Source of the DNA: Pedobacter schmidteae
GTDB lineage: Bacteria > Bacteroidota > Bacteroidia > Sphingobacteriales > Sphingobacteriaceae
NCBI GenBank assembly: GCA_945906015.1
Contig: CAMDQV010000079.1
Location: forward strand, 1-8,234
Length of the DNA stretch: 8,234 bases
Direction: 5' to 3'
Position 1 is the stretch's first letter. Every line of letters begins with the position of its first letter. This document shows, piece after piece, positions 1 to 5,092 of this stretch. Position numbers and translations under genes: made by a program. Below the pieces are notes generated by a model, which did not search any database, had not been told where the DNA came from, and saw only the letters and a program-made list of their open reading frames with translations.

Positions 1-158
1 TTAAGTGTTCATTTCAAATTACCGCTATTTCTCAGAAAACCGACAACTGACAACTGATAACTTAAAAGTATTGAGTATAGAGTATTGAGTAATAACTAAT
101 TAAATACAAACTAACCAGGAACCAGAAACCAGGAACCAGGAACCAAGAGCAAAGACAA
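1..158. repeat. Long direct repeat, copy 1 (158 bp)
   Basis: This copy opens with a 40-bp block (1-40) that recurs unchanged at 159-198 and 332-371. It is followed by three GAYAACT heptads (42-62), three AGTATTG/AGTATAG heptads plus a degenerate fourth (67-94), a spacer rich in ACTAA-type words (94-116), and four AGGAACC/AGAAACC heptads (117-144). The copy ends with AAGAGC and AAAGACAA. It begins at the first base of the window, so it may be cut by the window edge and further copies could lie upstream. Confidence 0.95.
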
Positions 159-331
159 TTAAGTGTTCATTTCAAATTACCGCTATTTCTCAGAAAACCG
201 ACAACTGACAACTGATAACTTAAAAGTATTGAGTATAGAGTATTGATTACTAACTAACTAAATACTAACTAACCAACTAACCAGGAACCAGAAACCAGGA
301 ACCAGGAACCAAGAACCAAGAGCAAAGACAA
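159..331. repeat. Long direct repeat, copy 2 (173 bp)
   Basis: The 40-bp head is identical to copy 1 and the sub-blocks come in the same order: GAYAACT x3 (200-220), AGTATTG/AGTATAG x3 (225-245), an ACTAACT-rich spacer (246-282), and AGGAACC-type heptads x5 (283-317). The copy is 15 bp longer than copy 1. One extra heptad (AAGAACC, 311-317) accounts for 7 bp, and the spacer is 8 bp longer. This pattern fits growth and loss by slippage in 7-bp steps on top of duplication of the whole unit. Confidence 0.95.
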
Positions 332-406
332 TTAAGTGTTCATTTCAAATTACCGCTATTTCTCAGAAAACTGACTACTGATAACTGATAACTTAAAAGT
401 ATTGAG
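332..406. repeat. Long direct repeat, shortened copy 3
   Basis: The 40-bp head (332-371) is again identical to the other copies. It is followed by GACTACT and two GATAACT heptads (373-393) and a single AGTATTG (398-404). Similarity stops at about 406, so the AGTATTG array is reduced to one word and the AGGAACC block is missing. The next 26 bp (407-432) look unrelated before the second heptad array begins. Confidence 0.93.
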
Positions 407-432
407 ATAATTTAGCTTCATTTCATAGCAAC

Positions 433-523
433 ACCTCAGACTTCAGATATCAGACCTCATACTTCAGACAACTGATAACTGACAACTGATAACAGATAAC
501 AGATAACTGACAACTGACAACTG
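433..523. repeat. Array of 13 in-register heptanucleotides
   Basis: These 91 bases divide exactly into 13 heptads with no slip. The first five are ACCTCAG, ACTTCAG, ATATCAG, ACCTCAT and ACTTCAG. The next eight, from 468, are variants of ACAACTG: ACAACTG itself, ATAACTG and ATAACAG. Both word families share the pattern A-Y-N-N-C-N-G (one word ends in T) and keep one register across the junction at 467/468. The array ends 2 bp before the complement of the gmhB stop codon (526-528). The same ACAACTG/ATAACTG words, seen in another register, occur in all three long repeat copies. Confidence 0.95.
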
Positions 524-525
524 GT

Positions 526-1011
526 CTACCTAATTAAACTCAAAATATCCCCAATCGGTTGGTCACTATCAATCAATATACCGGTTACTCCGACAGCTTG
601 GCCTGCTATAACATCTCGTTCGCGGTCGCCAATAAAATAAGATTGAGAAGCATCAATTCTAAAACGGGCAAGTGCTTTTTCAAGCATCAAAGATCCCGGT
701 TTACGACATAAACATTTGCCATTAAACTCCGGATGATGATTGCAATAATATACCTCAGATATTAATACACCCTGTTCTGCATAGGTACTTTTTAATTGAG
801 CATGCATTTGATCAAGAACTTCAACAGAATACCATCCCTTAGCAAGACCGCCCTGATTTGTAATCACAATCAATAAGTACCCCCTATCCTGTAATTCCTT
901 TAAAGCTGCAAAATTATGTTCAAGTACTTTAAAATCATCAAAACGACATACATAATCGCCCAATTCCTTATTTAATACTCCATCCCTATCCAGAAAAACA
1001 GCTTTTTCCAT
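526..1011 (-). CDS. gmhB: GmhB-like HAD phosphatase (heptose 1,7-bisphosphate 7-phosphatase)
   Basis: Probable cytoplasmic D-glycero-D-manno-heptose 1,7-bisphosphate phosphatase, the dephosphorylation step that makes ADP- or GDP-activated heptose precursors for surface glycans. Numbering from the ATG at 1009-1011, the 161-aa protein shows HAD motif I as FLDRDGVLN (nucleophile D8, acid/base D10), motif II as ITNQGG near 50-55, the zinc-loop ligands C90, H92, C100 and C102, the CRKP lysine K104, and motif IV as GDRERD (D129, D133). The zinc loop marks the GmhB/HisB-N branch of the HAD family. A TTG at 1021-1023 would add four residues (MNIS). I prefer the ATG because it sits immediately before the conserved EKAVFLDRDG start. 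No other heptose gene is visible, so the exact anomer and pathway are inferred. The stop codon TAG nearly touches the heptad array. Confidence 0.85.
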   Translation of the reverse strand: MEKAVFLDRDGVLNKELGDYVCRFDDFKVLEHNFAALKELQDRGYLLIVITNQGGLAKGWYSVEVLDQMHAQLKSTYAEQGVLISEVYYCNHHPEFNGKCLCRKPGSLMLEKALARFRIDASQSYFIGDRERDVIAGQAVGVTGILIDSDQPIGDILSLIR

Positions 1012-1021
1012 ACTAATATTC

Positions 1022-1035
1022 AAGTTTTCGAACTT
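1022..1035. other. Small inverted repeat in the gmhB leader
   Basis: AAGTT-TTCG-AACTT forms 5-bp arms around a 4-nt loop. It lies 11 nt upstream of the preferred gmhB ATG and overlaps the alternative TTG start at 1021-1023. In RNA it would put that TTG in a stem, which agrees with use of the downstream ATG. The arms are short and AT-rich, so a regulatory role is only a possibility. Confidence 0.3.
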
Positions 1036-1055
1036 TTATTGCTTAATTTCTACAA

Positions 1056-1085
1056 TTTCAAATATCAGTAAAAGAAGTATCTTTA
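1056..1085 (+). promoter_or_regulatory. Candidate promoter for the OPT transporter
   Basis: A -7 candidate TATCTTTA (1078-1085) matches 7 of 8 positions of the Bacteroidota element TAnnTTTG. A TTT (1056-1058) stands 19 bp upstream, where TTG is expected. Transcription would begin near 1090, leaving a leader of about 20 nt. In this AT-rich gap such partial matches arise by chance, so the call is weak. No comparable promoter for the divergent gmhB gene was found. Confidence 0.28.
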
Positions 1086-1112
1086 ACTTGTTAAAATCTA
1101 ATCAAATTCAAT

Positions 1113-3164
1113 ATGTCTGAAACAAGTACAAAAAAAGAGTTTAAACCCTATGTGCCATCCAGCAGTTCTGTTGCTGAATTTACTATTAAATCAGTCCTTT
1201 TAGGAGCCATTTTCGGGGTCATATTTGGCGCGGCAACCGTCTATCTGGCATTGAAAGCCGGACTGACCGTTTCGGCTTCAATTCCAATTGCTGTGCTTGC
1301 CATTTCAATCGGTAGAAAATTTTTTAAAACAACCATTCTTGAAAACAATATTATACAAACCACTGGTTCGGCCGGTGAGTCTATTGCTGCCGGAGTTGTT
1401 TTTACCTTACCTGGTTTTCTTTTTTTATCAGCTGGAAGCAACAGTGAATCATTCTTTTCGTATTGGCCAATCTTTTTCCTTGCTGCGTTAGGAGGAATTT
1501 TAGGAACATTAATGATGATCCCATTACGAAAATCATTGATTGTTGATGAACATGAAAGTTTGCCTTACCCAGAAGGTACAGCCTGTGCTTCTGTTTTAAT
1601 TGCTGGAGAAAAAGGTGGTGATTTTGCAAAAACAGCGTATTACGGCCTTGCTTTTGCTTTTGGTTATGCCATTCTACAAAAGGTATTTCATTTAATAGCT
1701 GAAGCACCTACTTGGGCAACAAAGCAAACCAACAGATTCTTTCCATCAGCTACAATTAATGGTGAAATTACCCCTGAATATCTAGGCGTTGGCTATATCA
1801 TTGGGCCTAAAATAGCAGGAGTTCTTGTTGCAGGTGGTGTACTTGCTTGGTTAGGACTTATACCACTTTTAGCCACTCTTGTTCCAGCTGAAACCATTGC
1901 CTATCAATTAGTTAAACTAGGATATCTGAAAAACGTCTATGCTCCCGGAGGACCCGGAAACTATGACCCTTTGAATATGGTATTTGAAAATACTGCCATT
2001 GCCATATATCAGGCCTATGTAAAACAGATTGGCGCGGGTGCAGTTGCTGCGGGTGGTTTTATAACTTTATTAAAAACCATTCCAACGATTATTTCTTCGT
2101 TTAAATCAAGCTTGTCTTCAATGAATAAAAGCAAATCTGAATTAAAAGTGGTCAATCGGACTGATAATGATCTTTCATTCAGAATTGTAATCTTTGGTAG
2201 CTTGGCTTTGGTATTCCTGATGGCAATTTTACCTCAAATTCCTGGAGATTCGATATTAAATAAATTACTTATTGGAGTTTTGGTGATCATTTTTGGATTT
2301 TTCTTTGTTACCGTTTCAAGCCGTATCGTAGGTTTAATTGGAACATCATCCAATCCAGTATCAGGAATGACCATTGCCACACTAATGGGTACCTGCTTAA
2401 TTTTTATCAGTATTGGATGGACAGGCCTCAGCTATGAGCCCATGGCATTGGTAGTTGGAAGTATGATTTGTATCGCAGCGGCAAATGCTGGAGCCACATC
2501 TCAAGATCTTAAAACAGGTTATATTGTGGGGGCAACTCCCAAATATCAGCAGCTTGCCTTATTTGTAGGCGCTATTGTATCTGCGGTAGTAATTGGTGTC
2601 ACCTTATCAATACTTGACAGGCCTACCACAGAAATGGCTGCACAGGGAATAAAACATGCCATTGGAACAGATACCTATCCTGCTCCACAAGGCACCTTAA
2701 TGGCCACATTGATCAAAGGATTATTATCATTCAACCTCGACTGGCAATTTGTGCTTGTTGGTGTGTTTTTAGCCATAACCGTTGAATTATGTGGTGTAAA
2801 ATCGCTTTCATTTGCTGTTGGCGCTTATTTACCTCTTTCAACTACGCTTCCCATCTTTGCAGGTGGAGCAATTAAAGGTTTGGTAGATATGAGATCAAAG
2901 AAAAAGGGAATCAAAGAAGAGGATGATGAACTAGGGCAAGGAAATCTTTTTGCTACCGGTTTAGTTGCTGGAGGAGCCCTAATGGGCGTTATTTATGCCT
3001 TTTTGATGGCTTTTAAAACCACAGCTATCCCCGTTGGAAAACTAAATATGGAAGAGCATCTAACCGCCATGCTTGGTTCTGGTGGATTCCAGATCATGGG
3101 ATTTGTTTTCTTTGTAATTATGGGACTTTCATTATATAAAATAGCTACGAGAAACAAAAAATAA
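1113..3164 (+). CDS. OPT-family oligopeptide (or metal-chelate) transporter
   Basis: Polytopic inner-membrane protein of the oligopeptide transporter (OPT) family, which takes up peptides or metal chelates, usually with protons. The 683-aa length fits the prokaryotic OPT branch. After a polar 20-residue N-terminus, hydrophobic segments run through most of the chain, starting at about 26-46, 53-66, 91-107 and 118-137. A polar loop lies near 330-353 and a charged KKKGIKEEDDE loop near 597-607. Family-like motifs are PYPEGTACA (151-159), GTSSNPVSGMT (410-420) and DLKTGY...ATPKYQQ (465-480). Start at ATG 1113, with no Shine-Dalgarno, as expected in this phylum. The substrate cannot be read from the sequence. 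The downstream barrel gene lies 61 bp away on the same strand, so co-transcription is possible but not shown. Confidence 0.93.
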   Translation: MSETSTKKEFKPYVPSSSSVAEFTIKSVLLGAIFGVIFGAATVYLALKAGLTVSASIPIAVLAISIGRKFFKTTILENNIIQTTGSAGESIAAGVVFTLPGFLFLSAGSNSESFFSYWPIFFLAALGGILGTLMMIPLRKSLIVDEHESLPYPEGTACASVLIAGEKGGDFAKTAYYGLAFAFGYAILQKVFHLIAEAPTWATKQTNRFFPSATINGEITPEYLGVGYIIGPKIAGVLVAGGVLAWLGLIPLLATLVPAETIAYQLVKLGYLKNVYAPGGPGNYDPLNMVFENTAIAIYQAYVKQIGAGAVAAGGFITLLKTIPTIISSFKSSLSSMNKSKSELKVVNRTDNDLSFRIVIFGSLALVFLMAILPQIPGDSILNKLLIGVLVIIFGFFFVTVSSRIVGLIGTSSNPVSGMTIATLMGTCLIFISIGWTGLSYEPMALVVGSMICIAAANAGATSQDLKTGYIVGATPKYQQLALFVGAIVSAVVIGVTLSILDRPTTEMAAQGIKHAIGTDTYPAPQGTLMATLIKGLLSFNLDWQFVLVGVFLAITVELCGVKSLSFAVGAYLPLSTTLPIFAGGAIKGLVDMRSKKKGIKEEDDELGQGNLFATGLVAGGALMGVIYAFLMAFKTTAIPVGKLNMEEHLTAMLGSGGFQIMGFVFFVIMGLSLYKIATRNKK

Positions 3165-3194
3165 GACCTATTCAAAATATGTAATGTTTTTTTT

Positions 3195-3204
3195 TAATTT
3201 CGCA
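3195..3204 (+). promoter_or_regulatory. Candidate -7 element before the barrel-protein gene
   Basis: TAATTTCGCA follows a run of nine T and matches TAnnTTTG at 7 of 8 positions. It also carries the CA after the G that is seen in the tRNA promoter of this window (TATATTTGCA). No TTG stands 19 bp upstream; the nearest is a TTC with a 21-bp spacer. Initiation would fall near 3209, giving a leader of about 17 nt. An internal promoter would let this gene be expressed independently of the transporter. Confidence 0.4.
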
Positions 3205-3225
3205 TTTTGAAAATCTATTTTATTT

Positions 3226-4347
3226 ATGAAAAGAATACTACTAGCACTAATTGTATTATTTTTAACTCAACAAAGTTTTGCTCAAGGTTGCGTAGCTGTG
3301 AGGCACTTTGGCACCTGCTCAGCTAATTTGAGTCATAATACCTTTGGGAAAGGTGATATCCAGGCTGGAATAAACTATCGTTATTTTAAATCATTCAGGC
3401 ATTTTAGAGGAACTCATGAAGAGCCTGATCGTATAACCAGTGGAACAGAGGTAATAAACCATTCCAATAACTGGGAATATTCTGTTACTTACTGGTTATC
3501 AGGAAAAACAAATCTGGCAATTGGAATCCCAACCCAGATTAATGCCCGCTCCTCTTTATATGAGCACGGAAGAACGGAGAGGCATCAATCGTTTTCTAGA
3601 GGATTAGGTGATATCCGATTTGGAATTCAGCAATGGCTGGTTGAACCGGGCTTAAAGTCTTGGAATATTCAAATTGGATCATCGCTAAAACTCCCTACAG
3701 GTAATTATAACGCATCCGATATTTTTTACAATGTAGGCGTAAATGGCAGTCCTGAAATGCGGCCCGTAGATCAATCTATTCAATTAGGCGACGGAGGGCT
3801 TGGGCTTATCCTAGAGACTCAAATGTATCTAAAACTAAATGAAAAGTTCTATCTCACAACGGGTGCCTTTTATTTAGTAAACCCAAGAGAAACAAATGGT
3901 ACCAGAACCTTCAGAGAAAAACTAAATGTACTGCTTAAAAACGAGGCAATTACATCTGTTCCTGATCAATTTTCATCTAGAATTGCCATGAATTATTCAC
4001 CTAATTCAATTTCCAATATTTCAATTGGTGGGCGTTATGAAGGCGTTCCTGTGTATGATTTAATAGGTGGAAGTGCTGGTTTTAGGCGTCCAGGCAATAT
4101 TGTATCGCTTGAACCTGTTTATTCATATATGAAAAACAATTTAACATTGAATTTTGGCCTTCCCATTGCAGTTCGAAGAAACCGCCCTCAAAGCTATACA
4201 GATTTGGAATATTCAAGAACTACAGGAATATTCAGAAATGGTGATGCAGCTTTTGCTGATTATGCAATCAACGTTGGTATACAGTATACTTTTAAAGCAA
4301 AGCAAAAAACAAAAACTGCACCTCAGTTTGTGATTCCACAGAATTAA
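3226..4347 (+). CDS. Secreted protein, probable outer-membrane beta-barrel of unknown function
   Basis: A 373-aa protein with a clear Sec signal peptide: MKR, a hydrophobic core (residues 4-13) and a likely signal peptidase I cut after SFA19 or AQ20. The mature N-terminus carries C22 and C31, which could form a disulfide. C22 is not in a good lipobox (AQGC), so a lipoprotein is unlikely. The rest is rich in alternating polar/aromatic strands separated by Gly/Asn/Asp turns, for example WEYSVTYWL (83-91), LGDIRFGIQQWL (127-138) and WNIQIGSSLKLPTG (146-159). A final strand, INVGIQYTF (348-356), precedes a 17-residue polar tail. This texture resembles the barrels often labelled 'transporter' or MetA-pathway-like in Bacteroidota. 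I do not recognise a specific function. Start at ATG 3226 is set by the signal peptide. Confidence 0.8.
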   Translation: MKRILLALIVLFLTQQSFAQGCVAVRHFGTCSANLSHNTFGKGDIQAGINYRYFKSFRHFRGTHEEPDRITSGTEVINHSNNWEYSVTYWLSGKTNLAIGIPTQINARSSLYEHGRTERHQSFSRGLGDIRFGIQQWLVEPGLKSWNIQIGSSLKLPTGNYNASDIFYNVGVNGSPEMRPVDQSIQLGDGGLGLILETQMYLKLNEKFYLTTGAFYLVNPRETNGTRTFREKLNVLLKNEAITSVPDQFSSRIAMNYSPNSISNISIGGRYEGVPVYDLIGGSAGFRRPGNIVSLEPVYSYMKNNLTLNFGLPIAVRRNRPQSYTDLEYSRTTGIFRNGDAAFADYAINVGIQYTFKAKQKTKTAPQFVIPQN

Positions 4348-4379
4348 GCTTAATCAAAAAAGCTTAAATTGATAAGCTT
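4346..4379. repeat. Three AAGCTT hexamers at exact 14-bp spacing in an imperfect palindrome
   Basis: AAGCTT occurs at 4346-4351, 4360-4365 and 4374-4379, each start 14 bp after the last. The outer two are arms of a larger inverted repeat: AAGCTTAATCAA (4346-4357) pairs with TTGATAAGCTT (4369-4379) with one A bulged, and the middle copy sits in the loop. The first copy overlaps the stop codon of the barrel gene (4345-4347). An alternative hairpin pairs TAAGCTT (4345-4351) with AAGCTTA (4360-4366). It may be part of the 3' end structure or a binding site; the sequence does not decide. Confidence 0.7.
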
Positions 4380-4405
4380 CAGTTTTATTGACTGAACCTT
4401 TTTTT
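4378..4405 (+). terminator. Rho-independent terminator after the barrel gene
   Basis: TTCAGT (4378-4383) and ACTGAA (4391-4396) form a 6-bp stem around a 7-nt loop. CC and then seven T (4399-4405) follow. It starts 31 bp after the stop of the plus-strand gene, and the neighbouring DUF502 gene converges on it. The stem is short and not GC-rich, but the position and T-run fit intrinsic termination. It shares two bases with the third AAGCTT copy, so it competes with the larger upstream hairpin. Confidence 0.65.
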
Positions 4406-4462
4406 AGTACAACTAGCTTGAAAACAGGAAACACATACAAAATCAACAGAAGTACAGCTAAA

Positions 4463-4488
4463 TTAAATCAGATCATTTGTTTTTCTGA
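4463..4488 (-). terminator. Weak possible terminator for the murF/alr-DUF502 operon
   Basis: Read on the minus strand, TCAGA and TCTGA (complements of 4484-4488 and 4468-4472) form a 5-bp stem with an 11-nt loop, followed by the T-rich TTTAATT. It lies about 14 bp past the DUF502 stop codon. The stem is short and the T-run is broken by AA, so the call is tentative. It is simply the best candidate in the 96 bp left of DUF502. Confidence 0.2.
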
Positions 4489-4501
4489 AACAGCTAATCG
4501 T

Positions 4502-5092
4502 TTATATCTGACTCACTCCTCCTGAAACAATAAATTTCATCGCATCACTGGCACTCATTTTCAATGGTTTTACGCGATCGACATTCACAAGGCATATTTG
4601 ACCAGCAATAGAGTAAGAGAAGGGAAAATAAACAGCTACATCCCCTGGATAACCAATCTTAGACAGATCTTTTTGAGTCAGAAAACCTATTTTCTTTAAC
4701 CCAGTTTCATTGACCTCTACAATCACGGGCTCACTGAACTTTTTGTCGTCGCCAACAAATGCCTCAGTAAGATCCTTGAAAGAGGTATAGATTACATTAA
4801 AAACAGGCAATCTATTAAACCAACGACCAACCCATTTCTTGATAGGGTCTGTTACAAAGTTTGTAACTATAATACCTACAACAATCAGAAATATGATAAC
4901 AGTCAGAATACCAAGTCCGGGAATATATATTGGTTTACCTGCTTGATCAACCCAGAACATATTGCTTAAATTAAGCGCAGCGTCAAGCTTTGAAACCGCC
5001 CAATAAATAAAAAATAAGGCCGCAGCAATAGGTAAAATAACCAATGCACCTCTTACCAGGTAATTGAATAACGTTTTAACAATTCTATTCAT
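4502..5092 (-). CDS. DUF502 family inner-membrane protein
   Basis: A 196-aa protein of the DUF502 family, whose plant relatives are the COV1/LCV membrane proteins. No biochemical activity is established for it. Two membrane segments are visible at about 13-33 and 57-79. Family features include PGLGILT (58-64), the polar DPIKKWVGRWFNRLP stretch (82-96), the VIYTSFKDLTEAF segment (100-112) and a C-terminal SGGV (190-193). The region after residue 115 is probably soluble. The ATG at 5090-5092 lies inside the end of murF/alr and the two genes overlap by 8 bp, which suggests translational coupling and an envelope-related role. That role is an inference from context only. Confidence 0.92.
   Translation of the reverse strand: MNRIVKTLFNYLVRGALVILPIAAALFFIYWAVSKLDAALNLSNMFWVDQAGKPIYIPGLGILTVIIFLIVVGIIVTNFVTDPIKKWVGRWFNRLPVFNVIYTSFKDLTEAFVGDDKKFSEPVIVEVNETGLKKIGFLTQKDLSKIGYPGDVAVYFPFSYSIAGQICLVNVDRVKPLKMSASDAMKFIVSGGVSQI

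Larger units (their letters stand above)
1..525. other. Gene-free intergenic region made of heptad repeats
   Basis: No coding region can be supported here on either strand: TAA, TAG and TGA codons are frequent in all frames. About 85% of the stretch is either part of a long direct repeat (1-406) or a tandem array of 7-bp words (433-523). Only 407-432 looks like unique DNA. The region lies downstream of gmhB on the minus strand, so any transcript running past the gmhB stop would enter it. I see no transposase, terminal inverted repeat, CRISPR-like palindrome or rho-independent terminator in it. Confidence 0.85.

Noticed and set aside
1..523. CRISPR array or insertion sequence at the left edge
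   Set aside because: There are no regular repeat-spacer units, no unique spacers of constant length, no cas genes, no transposase and no terminal inverted repeats. The repeats are tandem low-complexity words.
1241..1707. Open frames of 66, 67 and 101 codons within the OPT gene, on both strands
   Set aside because: They lie wholly inside a well-supported transporter gene, show no family motifs, and have the low-complexity composition of antisense or shifted frames.
2993..3175. 60-codon minus-strand frame at the end of the OPT gene
   Set aside because: It is antisense to conserved transporter codons, with no recognisable domain or leader.
3171..3211. TTCAAAAT/ATTTTGAA inverted repeat between the OPT and barrel genes as a terminator
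   Set aside because: The arms are 25 bp apart and almost purely A/T, and the T-run lies inside the loop and not after the stem. A promoter element better explains the region.
4454..4497. Direct repeat ACAGCTAA at 4454-4461 and 4490-4497
   Set aside because: Two 8-bp copies in AT-rich intergenic DNA are within chance expectation and no further structure supports them.
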